This document shows, one piece after another, positions 1 to 11,108 of a stretch of 64,000 bases of DNA. This DNA comes from Punica granatum (Eukaryota; Streptophyta; Magnoliopsida; Myrtales; Lythraceae): positions 29,978,811 to 30,042,810 of the forward strand of contig NC_045128.1 of the NCBI RefSeq assembly GCF_007655135.1, in the 5' to 3' direction. The notes under the pieces are model-generated. The model worked only from the letters and a program-made list of their open reading frames with translations, was not told where the DNA came from and searched no databases. The position numbers were made by a program, and so were the translations under genes. Within the stretch, counting starts at the first letter, position 1. Each line of letters begins with the position of its first letter.

Positions 1-2
1 AT

Positions 3-3000
3 TTCCAGACTTTCTTTCCGGCAATGACAAAGATTGTTGGGACGCTTGGTTCAAAATCACAGTCGGTCAATGTGATCTGCAGTTGCTTGAATGCTGGAAT
101 GTCAGGTATCATATGTCCTCATCCCACTTGACTTTTGATTATATGAACAACTCCTCGACTTATTTGTCCAAAAAAAAAAGAAAAAGGAAAAAAAGAAGAC
201 CAACTCCTTGACTCGTGATATATTGTTATGGTTTATTTTGCCCGATCGCAGGACAGCTTCCAAGAATCTTTCTTTGTCTGAATAGAGTCTTAAATTGATC
301 TTAGAAATAACTTTATAAGGTTTTCTTTTATGGCTTGACTGGTTGGTATTCTTGCAAACAGTGGCAAGATTTGATTTCTCCTGGGGCGATGCTGACTTTC
401 ATCAAGAAACATTGGAAAATTTGAAGATGGCTGTCAAGAGCACAAAGAAGCTCTGTGCAGTAAGCTCATCTCCCTTTATTCAAGACCATTATTGGCAGGA
501 TCCATGTTAGTCTTTGTTGAACATGATTGCCTGGCATGGATTGTCCAATGGTTCTGATTCTTTTTAACGCAATTGGGCTTCGGGCCACTAATTCGCCAAA
601 AAAAAAAATGGATGTGATTCTTTTGGTTGACCTATCTGTGATGTTTTAATGGGGCTGGATAGAGACAAAGTGAATGGTCATAATATCTTCCATTTTTACC
701 TTCAAATTTTGCAGTCTTATTTGTCATCTCCGTTGCAGGTTATGCTTGATACTGTGGGCCCAGAATTGCAAGTAGTAAATAAAACTCAGCACCCCATTAC
801 TCTTCAGGCAGATTCCTCCCTCGTCCTAACTCCTGATCAAAGCAAGGAGGCCACTTCAAATTCGTTGCCAATAAATTTCAGTGGACTGTCAAAGGTTTGC
901 AATCTATGTGTTTATAATGCATTCCTTCGAAAGTTTTAGCTATTTGTGTAACAGCTGAAATACTGGTCCGTTCAAAGCTTCAAAGGATGTTAATATGGAG
1001 GACCTGACTTCCTATATAAGAGTTGCATGCTTAATGAGGTCTAAGCTTTATTTTCCTCCTTAGCTACAAGGTTCTGCACAAGCTGTGCTGAAATAGTTTC
1101 TCCATTATCTCAGGCAGTTAAAAAGGGCGACACCGTATTCATTGGTCAGTATTTGTTCACAGGAAATGAAACTACTTCCGTGTGGCTGGAGGTAAGATGG
1201 ATCCCGTAAATTATTACTAATCATGTTCTAAAAGAACCAGTTACCTGTTGGATATAAACGACACATATTGACTTGATTAGGTGTTTTACTGGCCTTATTT
1301 CATTTCCCGGCGTGGCAATAGATGCTTTGAATTTTTCAGGAGCGCTGTGTGCTCGGTTATACATGTTGAAGAATGCTTCTAATGTGAAAATAATATTTTA
1401 CAGGAATTCCGACTTATAAATTTTATATACCTATATGATGACTTAAATGATTTTCTGAACTCAGGTAACGGATGTGATTGGGGAAGACGTGGTTTGTCTC
1501 GTAAAGACCTCTGCTACACTAGCAGCATCACTATATGTTCTTCATGTCTCCCAAATTCGGATTGATTTGCCAACACTAACCGACAAAGATAAGGAGGTCA
1601 TTTTTTCTTTTTTTAGTTGAAACAAATGGCCAGCTTCTGGCGAAGTCGTTTCAGACATATCATCTGCATTAATGGCTAGATTTAGATATAACCTATGTCT
1701 GGCATTTCCTGGATAATAGCCTTGTGATTGACATGGAAAATGCTCGTTAAATATGTTCTGTTGTATCTGACTGGATTACTTATTGTAGATTTTCCCTTTT
1801 AGACAATGTTTGAGCTGTGGTGCTCTGCATTTACTCGGTATACCTCCCAATCAAAGTAGCCTGTATGGATATGGAGCAAACTGAAAGCATGCATCTTTTA
1901 TTATATCTACATCCTAAACATTACCATGCTTTGTAGAAAAATTACTGATTATGACTGGGTATTCCAGGTCATAAGCACATGGGGGGTCCGGAACAATATA
2001 GATTTCCTCTCACTGTCACATACACGACATGCAGAAGACATTCGCCAGGCAAGAAATAATCTCCCAATACAGACGTTTTCTTTTTCATAAATGGCATTGC
2101 ATTTTTCTAGAGAACCCTTTACTTGAATAATTGTTTTGGGATAAGTAAATAACGTTTTCTGGTGTACTGTCTATTGTGTTTGGACTTATGGTTTTTCCTA
2201 TGATAATGTTCCCACTAACATCATGATACAGTGAAAGGTGGTTGTTTGTTACCCTTCCTAACTAGCAGTTACCTTTCTAATGTGCAGGCACGTCAATTTC
2301 TATCCAAATGGGGTGAGCTCAGTCAGACTCAGATTTTTGCGAAGATTGAGAATTTTGAGGTGATTCCATTGATGCGGCTCTACAGTCCTATGATATGTAA
2401 GAATATTGGAGTGCTAATTGCACTTTATTTATTGCCTCGTAAATTTCAGGGGTTAAATCACTTTGATGAGATCCTACGAGAAGCAGATGGCGTCATAATA
2501 TCCCGTGGAAATTTGGGAGTTGATCTCCCACCAGAGAAGGTCCTACACTTTCACCATGAGACATGCTTTGCTCTTTTAAATGTGAATTCGAGATCTGATT
2601 GAAAATGTGTGGACAAATCAAAGTATATAGGATTAGCATTTCAGACAAGCAATATAGTATTTTCACATTGTTCAGAACTTAAAGTTTCATAACCGATATT
2701 GGTGAAGTATTAAAGAATTTTCTGAGAGTATCTATTATGGATCTTCCAGGTATTTCTTTTTCAAAAGGCTGCTGTTTACAAGTGCAACATGGCTGGAAAG
2801 CCTGTAATTGTCACTCGTGTCGTGGATAGCATGACTGATAACCTTAGACCAACTCGTGCTGAAGCAACTGATGTTGCCAATGCAGTTTTGGATGGTAAGT
2901 TTCATGCATTTTGTTAGAGATAAAATAATAAATGATGTTATCATCTATCAAGGTTAACCTCTTAGAGCATATAGCTATGACACTCCCAAAATCTTGAAAC

Positions 3001-5161
3001 ATTCTATCATTTAACAAAGTTGGCATTTTAGATAAGATCTGATAATCGCAAAATTATAGCAGTTTTGAATGAGAGTGTCACTCTGTTCTAGTGAGTGATT
3101 GAATGTTTTTTGTCCTCAGATTTTTCTCTGCCATGTATGTTCTTTTCCTGAAAATTACCGGACTGTTCAACTTTTTGATTGTCATTCATGACGAACAGCT
3201 TTAGCCTGTGCTTCACTGCTTCAGGTAGCGATGCAATTCTTCTTGGCGCAGAAACTCTGCGTGGATTGTATCCTGTTGAGACAATTTCGATTGTTGGAAA
3301 GATTTGTGCTGAAGTAAGTTTTCCTTCCCCTATTTTAAATGTGTAGACCAAACAAAGACCTTTATTTCTGGTAGAAAAATATCTGGGACCTTAGAACTGC
3401 AGAAATGATTTTTAAATTGAAATATTTTTAGTCAATTTGCTCAAAATTCATGCTTCACATTATTTTGGTCTATTGCATTTCTGCAGGCAGAGAAAGTTTT
3501 TAATCATGATCTTTACTTCAAGAAGACTGTAAGATATGTAGGGGAGCCGATGTCCCATTTGGAATCAATTGCTTCCTCCGCGGTATTCCCTTGTTATCAA
3601 CTTCAATTTTTCTTTGAGCTAAGTCCCAATGTATTTTTCATCTTGTCTGTCACCATCTGATGAATGGCCGGTTGAAAGAGAGCTTACATCTGATATATGT
3701 TATGTGTTCCTCCTAATGATGTAGGTCCGAGCAGCCATCAAGGTGAAAGCTTCGGTTATAATATGCTTCACTTCTTCGGGAAGAGCTGCGAGGTTAGTTT
3801 TCTACTGGTTGTCCTGACAGAGATTGGCTCACTATTTCAGATCTTCTCTGCTAATAGATGATCATTGACTAGCTTTTTCCATGCAATTGCAATCCGATTG
3901 CCTCATTCTAGTTCTAAACATTTTATTCCTATGTGTTCATGTAGATTGATTGCCAAGTACAGGCCTACAATGCCTGTGATATCTGTTGTCATTCCTCGTC
4001 TCCAGACAAATCAACTTAAGTGGACTTTTAGTGGTGCATTTGAGGTAAGCAACTTCTTTCAGTTTTACTGTATGGTTTTATGCGATATTGTGAGACTTCA
4101 ATTTTCAAATAAAGACCAAATAGAGTGGTACGTCCCCAGTAGTTTTCTTCATGAAAGAAGCTGTCAGTGAGTCCATTCAGAAACTTTTTGGATTGGTTTC
4201 TTTAGTCTAATATGACTTACTGTGACAAAAGAGAGGCTGTAAAATGATGTCAAGATGCTCCAGCCTTTCATTCCTTTTCTACTAGGGCCTTTAGAACCAA
4301 GATTGATGAATAATTTTGCTAAGAAGATTGCATTATCTGAATGAAACTGGAATGTTACAGGATCCGGCTGCTGATAATGAAAATAGCATAACCTTTTCCA
4401 ATTTTCAGTCAAGCATACGGTATATGAGGTCATTTAAATTATCGATCCCAAGAAACTGGACGGCTAATTACTCTGCTTTTAATCATTCCAGGCAAGGCAA
4501 TCTCTCATTGTTCGGGGTCTTTTTCCCATGCTTGCTGATCCCCGCCACCCAGTAAGTACTCTTTTTTCCTCAACTTACACATCTCCTATTATTGTAGGTT
4601 TTATCCTCTCCTGTCTCCTGTCTTGGGGTTCTCACTGCTCGTAGTTTCTTTTTCCCTTCGAAACAAAGCCATGACCCATACGCCCAACACCAGGGCAGAT
4701 ACCTACTCCCAGTTACGTTTCATTTTGATTCAGAGCAGCCTGGACGCTAGGGATAGCCTTGAGCAGATTCCTACTCCCGGTTACATTTCATTATGACAGC
4801 ATGAAAGCTAGGGGGTTAGCCTATATTTACCTTACATGATAGAGTGAAGAATAATCGTTTTTCGGTACAAGGATACTACAGCAAAGTAATGAATGGGAAG
4901 TCCAGTTCATGGGGACAATTTTGCATCTCGTACTCATTCCTCTCCAGAGCAGCGATGATTTTTTTTCCTCTCTTGAAGTTGCAGTACTCTAACTGCTGCA
5001 CTCTGCAGGCTGAATCGACAAGCACGACAAACGAGTCTATTCTCAAGGTTGCTCTCGACCATGGCAAGGCATCGGGAATCATAAAGGCGCATGACCGTGT
5101 TGTTGTATGCCAGAAAGTCGTGGATGCATCTGTTGTGAAGATTCTCGAGCTTGAAGATTAG
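3..5161 (+). CDS. Cytosolic pyruvate kinase, 15 exons, 5' end cut by window edge
   Basis: Pyruvate kinase converts phosphoenolpyruvate and ADP to pyruvate and ATP, the last step of glycolysis, in the cytosol. Exons: 3-105, 362-459, 739-894, 1114-1191, 1465-1596, 1968-2048, 2288-2359, 2450-2539, 2750-2894, 3225-3313, 3487-3582, 3725-3792, 3945-4044, 4492-4551, 5009-5161. They join in phase to about 506 codons; the family is about 527 residues, so about 20 N-terminal residues lie upstream. Visible motifs: [11 protein letters not shown] near the start, [18 protein letters not shown] (catalytic lysine), [38 protein letters not shown], and a C-terminal allosteric domain ending in ILELED. Textbook kinases read DTKGPEI and ARGDLG; the V and N here are, as I recall, normal for this plant cytosolic clade. 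There is no transit peptide in view. The intron at 2049-2287 is GC-AG. The gene converges on the cap methyltransferase. Confidence 0.96.
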
Positions 5162-5686
5162 GAAATAACCGTGTAAACTCTTCATGATCTACCTGTTTCG
5201 CATTTACTGTGGTTTTAACTACTTTTTTGGGATGGCACGTGTGGACTACTAGTGCTAATCGGGCCTAATTCTCGAGTATGTTCCATTTGAGCGCTTGTGC
5301 AGTCCATGAGATCGGAATTGCTTCAAATTCACGTCTTCCACAATCCTTGGGAGGTACAGACACAGATGGAAGTAAAGATCAGTTTGCGACTCTCTCCCTT
5401 TTCTTCCCAGGCCAACATTAGGTGAAGATACATACATAATTGATTCAGGTTATTTTTCGGGAAACTGTACCATAACGAAGTATGTGGTGCTTGGGAATAA
5501 GAACAAGCAGGGAGGACAAAAATAAAAAGGTTGGTATCCATTGAAACGAACCAAAACATACTCCAAGTTACAGACTATCGGGGGCGGGCGCAGAGAGAGA
5601 GAGGGAGAGAGAACAAAGTTTATATACAATCCACAGCTGCGGTGCAGAATCCAGTGGACATAACTTTGTCCTTCAATTTCACGAGG
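5162..5686. other. Convergent 3' UTRs and intergenic spacer, with a GA-rich tract
   Basis: This 525-base gap holds the 3' UTRs of the pyruvate kinase (+) and the cap methyltransferase (-). A GA-rich simple repeat sits at about 5591-5612 and a CACGTG motif at about 5237. No further coding exon is visible. The exact polyadenylation sites cannot be read from the sequence. Confidence 0.6.
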
Positions 5687-8600
5687 TTAAAGAGCCTCTG
5701 GGAATCGTAACTCAGGAGGTCCTGGGCCAAGTATTCCTTTCTGTTCAGTTATTTTCCCAAGCCCACCGAGCGGCTCTGCTGGGGCGGTTGCTTCTTCCTC
5801 CCTCCAGTCAAACCAATCGGCCTGAAATAAAAAGAAGCAGATGATGCCCGGAATTGTCGTAAGCATACTTACTGGGTATGAGTCCAGGATCAGGACAAAT
5901 CCATCATGAGAATCCAAACACAATCCCAAATTTCATAAATAAGGTTGAGAACTTCATTCACTCATCTTCAGAAGACTAGGAGGAAAGAATGACAAAGAAG
6001 AACAAATATCCCACTACTCTGCTTAGAGAACACAAAAAAGCTGACCAACTCTCTGTGATCTACCAATTTCTAATCAGATCGGACGAAGATTGAAAACCAT
6101 ATACCCGTCACAACTAATTCAAACGAAAATGGTACTTGGAAGAAATCAACGAAAATGGGAAAGACTTCATCATTTTTAGAAGAAAACCTATCAACTACCT
6201 CACTCATAAGTTTTCTTTCCACTTAGAAGAACGGGGACAACAGAAGAACCGCAAATTCATTTTCATTTGATAGCGCATGGGATATAAAAAACAAAAAATT
6301 TGCTCTCATATGCGTTTAGAATAGGGTACTCGCCTCATCATTAATGTAAGTCACTTCCGGCAATACTGGGGTCATGAGTGGAGGGGCAGCATCGGGGTTT
6401 GGCTTTTGAAAAATAAATGTCGTGTATAGACCTGCAGAATTATGAACAATTTCAAAAAATTAAGCACATTTTTCCCTTAAAAACAATTTTGATCATTAGG
6501 GCCAGAAGAAAATTATCGCTTGGCCCATAATTAGCATTTGCAAGGAAGAGAACAGAGACACACCTAATATATCAAATGAGCGAGGAAGTAGTCTCCCTCG
6601 GGGATCCACCAGGTTCAGACCTGAGTTCATTAGCATTCCTGCAAATTGTGCTCTTTTGGCAGCACAAGAAGAAACAATTGTTTCAGCTTGATTAACAAAT
6701 CATAGACGAAAGCATGGCTGATTATGAACATAATAAGATATGCATCAATTTATTCTGTGAGCTTCCATCAATTTATACTGCGAGCAGCTACTTCTGTATT
6801 AACAAAACTAACCAAAGAACTGTCATTCTCTAAAAATGTAACTGGCAGCATACCTATTATCATCGAAAAACTCCGTTAAATTCTGAATCTCCACATATTC
6901 AAGACCAGCTTCCCGAGCCAACCTGTTATTACGGTCCATCAGACTACACAAACAAGTACTTGAGCATACTTGATGCTACAACATCTTAATGGACTAACAA
7001 TTTTTAACCAGAATCCACCATATCACTAAAAATCAACAGTGAGAAAATTTCTACTGCACAAAAATATATCCCGAAGTTGATGCAAATTCATTCAGATGCA
7101 GAGATAGCATGCTCCCAGATGAGGCGGACTAATAAAGTCTTGTCATATTTACAAGTATTTGATAAATCCACTAATTCAGAATGTAGAGTGCATAAAAACC
7201 AATTTCCTTTACCTGATCAAGCTTGGGAAATGAACCAAACAATGGGTTTCTGCAGAGGTATCACCAGCAAATTTAAGCTGGTATCTTTTACCAAACAGTG
7301 GGAACCTGAAGACGATCGAGAATTTAATTGCTCAATTAGTTTGAATATCTTCTAGGTAAAAAGTACTGACATATCGGAGCTTACAACATACTTCTCTTCT
7401 TCGACTTCAAAGGTGATCACGTAGCTCTCTGATCGAATGCAGTTGGGAACAATCCCAGGTTTCATACTGCCACTTCTGTTATGGTATGCTTCTACATTCT
7501 TCTGATACTTTGCCCTAATTCGTTTAAAAAAGACAAAAGGGATTCTTTACTCGCAATTTGGCAAGTCAATGTCATAATAAATAGTCGTTATTACTAATGC
7601 CATTACTATTACTTCATCTGCAAAGCCTCAACTAAAGCCATGAAAGATTGACCTCTAAATGAGACTACGAGAAATAGAGAAAGCGAAGGACCACTCCGCA
7701 ACTCATTGAAAGAAAATGACTTGCCTATGAACCTTATAGAATGAGTAGCTCGGTCTCAATTATATGCTTTGGAAGTTTAGTGTCAATAAAAAAATTATGG
7801 AAAACAGTGGGAAAGAATACCGAGCACAGGGGTGAAAGGAAAAACTTTTTAACTTGAAAAACAAAAAATTTGCAACAAACAAATCAAAGGGAAGAGCGCA
7901 AACAAGGCACTCTTCGATAACCAGAGTTTCATACCATATGGTAGATGAGTCAGGAGTAATACCAAAAAAATAACCCCCAGGTTTCAGCAAAGAAGAAACA
8001 TTATGCAAAAGCTTCCTCGCCTTCTCCTCTGTCTCAAAACATAACTGCAAAAGAGAAATGCCAATAAAAAAACACCTTTGTTTTTTAGCTGCAACTAGAG
8101 AGACTAAACCGCATGATTGAAAGAAACACGAACATTCAAATTGACAAAGCCAAAGGGACCTGCAAATGCTGTAAGCAGGAAACCAAATCGGCCTGATTCA
8201 TCTTCTCCTGCAAATGCTGTCCTATATCATCCTGAGAAGGCAAAAGCACCATCATGGATGATATCACAGATGAACAGAACATACCATACACTAAATGCTC
8301 TCTTAATTGTGTGCAGCGAAAAATGAAAGCTCACCGTGCAAGGGTCGAGCTCGAAAAAATCGGTCGTGTAAACTTTCCTAAGACTCTCCCAAGCTTCTCT
8401 TCTCTCACTTATCCCGGAAGAAGATTCATCTGCCAAACTCAAAGCCCACACATGAGGGTTGCACGACATGTTTCCAAAGCAACATGCTGGGGAACCATCA
8501 GGGCTCAGAGACGCCCATGTCCAAGGTTGTCCTCAGAGCAAAATTTTCAATAGAATTTCCGACCAAAAAAAAAAAGTATTTCCAGGTGATACACAGAACA

Positions 8601-8903
8601 TACGAGCAATGAGAAACGGGTACCATACCAATCCCGATGTAGTGGCCGATTTGAGCTTCTTCCCATCTCTCCGCCTCGAGCCCTCCTCCACAGTAGAGCT
8701 CACAGACCTTAATCGAACCCAGAAAGCAACGCTTGAGCGGGTTGTCGAACGAACCATTCGCGTTATCCGCTGATCATCTAATAGAAGGGAAAGGGAGTTA
8801 CCGTGGCGTAGGGGTGGACAAAGATCTTGATGAGGGCAGTCTTGGCGAGGTCATAGAGGCGGTGGTGAGCCGACTCGGGCCGCTGAGTCGCGAGTTGACT
8901 CAT
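5687..8903 (-). CDS. mRNA cap guanine-N7 methyltransferase 2-type protein, 11 exons
   Basis: This family transfers a methyl group from S-adenosylmethionine to N7 of the cap guanine of nuclear mRNA. Exons in transcript order: 8903-8802, 8707-8629, 8429-8335, 8231-8160, 8044-7935, 7514-7392, 7305-7213, 6922-6854, 6652-6564, 6431-6334, 5821-5687. They sum to 1,065 nt, 354 residues. Visible motifs: an N-terminal helix reading HHRLYDLAKTALIKIFVHPYAT, SAM-binding motif I VCELYCGGG (residues 35-43), HYIGID, KPGGYFFGITPDSSTIW (about 137-153), AKYQKNVEAYHNR, and a conserved tail GKITEQKGILGPGP. Motif I has CELYCGGG rather than the canonical D-x-G-C-G-K-G-G, as expected in the plant type-2 clade. The last intron (6333-5822) needs a GC donor, AG|GCGAGT, to keep frame. 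The start is the first ATG after a (GA)n leader. Catalytic activity is inferred from homology only. Confidence 0.93.
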
Positions 8904-9004
8904 TGAGCTTCTCAACGCCAATGGCGGAACCTCTTCTCTCTCTCTCTCTCTCTCTGGTCTCTTCTTTTGAGAGCCGAAGTGAAGAAGGTACGAGGGAAGG
9001 GACA
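8904..9004 (-). promoter_or_regulatory. 5' leader/promoter of the cap methyltransferase with (GA)n tract
   Basis: Immediately upstream of the ATG at 8903 the transcript strand carries a (GA)n simple repeat at about 8955-8935. Such GA/CT tracts are common in plant 5' leaders and core promoters. The transcription start cannot be fixed. Only about 100 bases separate the ATG from the adjoining repeat (from about 9010), so the native promoter is either short or partly overwritten by the repeat. Confidence 0.45.
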
Positions 9005-9009
9005 AAACT

Positions 9010-10925
9010 CACAATTTGGTCCCTGAAAGATGTACTTTTTGAAACTTAGTCCCTGGAAGATATTTGTTACACAAATTGAACACGGCTGTGCAACGTTTAG
9101 ACATTTTAGTCCTTCTGTTGGCAATCGCAATTGATCCCTCACAGAAAATACTGATATGACCCGTTATCCTGTGACATGGAATGTTGAGCTCCACATGGGC
9201 ATTCTTTTTCCGAAATAGCTGAATAAAGAAGACACCTACCTCACCTCCTTCTGCTTTCCTCAATCTCCAAAATGAAATCAGGAACCCTAAAATCCAAATC
9301 CTCTCCATTGTTCTCCTCCCATCCCATCTCATTCTCCATCCGCTCCATTAACTCCAATCGAAAATGAAAGATAAAAACAATAACCCATCTCTATTCTTCT
9401 TTCGATCCATACCCATCATCAATCTGTGAGAAGTAGGACAATGGGAGGCGAAGGAAGCCATCGTGGAGGGAAGCAACATCTCCATAGAATATTATCGATG
9501 GTGGAGAAAAGATACAGTGCTTCCTCAGTTGGAGAGTCAATAAATCTATGTGGACGTAGAAGGAGACTTTCGATACAAACACCAACTAAAGAGCAAAGTT
9601 ATGATAAGCGATTTCTTGAATATCCTTTGTGGAAGAGGAATGACCTTAGTTGTGGTTACTTCTAGTGGATTGATGATGATGAGCAAAACTTGGGAAAGTA
9701 ATTGTTATATCCCTGCAATCCAGAAAAAGTCAGCGATATCAGATGCTACTCCTTGGTACCTTTTTACCGGGAAAAATAAAACCAGAATAATCTGGTTGAG
9801 CATGAATAGAATATTCAGTCATCACCTCAAGTAGGGGTTGATTTTTACCAGTGACGGGTTTCTAGAAACAAAGGTCTGCTGCCATTCAGACCGGTCTATC
9901 TTTCCGTCCCGATTCACGTCAGCATCCACGAAAGTCTGCAAGCATATATTCGGAACTCAGGCAACCAGTTGGAAATAGACCTCAACAACTAGGGTAATAA
10001 ACAAAATCACGGGTGAACTATTGCTTTTAAAAAAAAAAAAAAAAAAGTCCCACATGATCAAACCTTGGATGACTCACCTTATCGAGTATTATCTCAGACC
10101 AATTTCATCTCAGACTCACAAAGAAGGGCAATCAGCATTTGCTTGACCTCCAAAAAATGGCATAATAAGATGGGTGCAGAAATGGAAAACTTAAAATTGT
10201 ATGCAGCCATATTTAAGCATTTGTGAGAACTGCCAGCTTTGCCTCTTGGTGCTCGATGAATCCAGTACCATCCAAATCATATAGCTTCAAGGAAACTGCA
10301 AATCAAAATATGAATTCAAGTTAGATTACTTATAGTAAAACATTAATGTGCGCTGCAAAGCACTTGGAGCATGAGGAGGATTATTTCAAGAATACCATAT
10401 CAACTTACAGTCAGTTGCTTAGACCCGGTATCCATTTACGATGCAAAGCTTATGCCTTTTAAACCTACCGTTCGACTATCTCGCTACACCTTCTCGTGAT
10501 CGAACCCCAAACACTGATTATTAAACGGGTTGGAATGATCATGAGGAGATTCACATTCGAGATGAGAGATTACGGTTAGGGTTAGGGATTTGAAGAGAAT
10601 CGTGGTTTCAATTGATCGAGAAGGGTCAGAAGATGTGGAAATTTGGAGGAATTCGGATTAGGGTTTTTAGAATTCGGGGGGAAATCGGATTGGGGATTGG
10701 GGATTTCAGAATTTGGGGGGAAAATCATATTAGGGATTTGAGATTTTGGGAGGGAAAATTGGCAAAGTCGAACTTAATGTTCCGGGCCATCACTTAACGG
10801 GCCATGTCAGCAATTTTTTGTCGGGACGATTTGTGAAAGGGAATGGAAGGATTAATGTGTTCTAACATTTCGTAAGGGAAAACTGATTTATCTAACCAAA
10901 ATTTTTTAGGGACTAATTTGTATAG
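9010..10925. mobile_element. Candidate non-autonomous DNA element with diverged inverted ends, carrying a CBL gene fragment
   Basis: The two edges resemble each other in inverted orientation. The left end (about 9010-9175) reads AATTTGGTCCCTGAAA, then TTAGTCCCTGGAAGAT, then GATATGACCCGTTA. The reverse complement of the right end (about 10925-10785) reads AAATTAGTCCCTAAAAAAT, then GACATGGCCCGTTAAGTG. Between them lies a 3'-terminal fragment of a CBL gene and a G-rich stretch (10600-10760). I found no clear target-site duplication, so this could also be two neighbouring repeats of one family. A Pack-MULE-like capture is the inference. Confidence 0.4.
9646..10295 (-). pseudogene. Calcineurin B-like (CBL) calcium sensor, truncated and frameshifted 3' half
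   Basis: CBL proteins are plant EF-hand sensors that activate CIPK kinases. Four exon remnants keep the CBL order and splice phases: 10295-10243 (SLKLYDLDGTGFIEHQE, EF-hand 3), 10147-10078 (VKQMLIALLCESEMKL, then SEIILDK), 9935-9826 (TFVDADVNRDGKIDRSEW, EF-hand 4, then NPSLVKINPYL) and 9712-9646 (RDITITFPSF and a tail ending SNHN, then stop). The second remnant is 70 nt where 69 would keep frame: one extra base between MKL and SEI breaks the reading frame. The first remnant is followed by GC instead of GT. No EF-hand 1-2 or N-terminal exon is visible between 10300 and 10800. The truncation and frameshift make this a pseudogene or captured gene fragment rather than a working sensor. Confidence 0.85.
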
Positions 10926-11108
10926 CGATGTATCTGAAACGGTGAGTATTGTCGGAGGGAAGGAGAGGAGGAAGCCGTGAGGGAGAGGCTTGAATCCGTG
11001 CTCCCGGCGCACCATGAGCCCAAGTTATGGAGGGCGAGGTGGGGCCGCAGATATTACCCCGATTAATTAACTCGCCATTTTCGCTACCGCTGCTGGGCAA
11101 ATTGAGAA

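Noticed and set aside
10573..10590. GGTTAGGGTTAGGG, telomere-like
   Set aside because: Only two units and of the TTAGGG form rather than the plant TTTAGGG array; too short to be an interstitial telomere.
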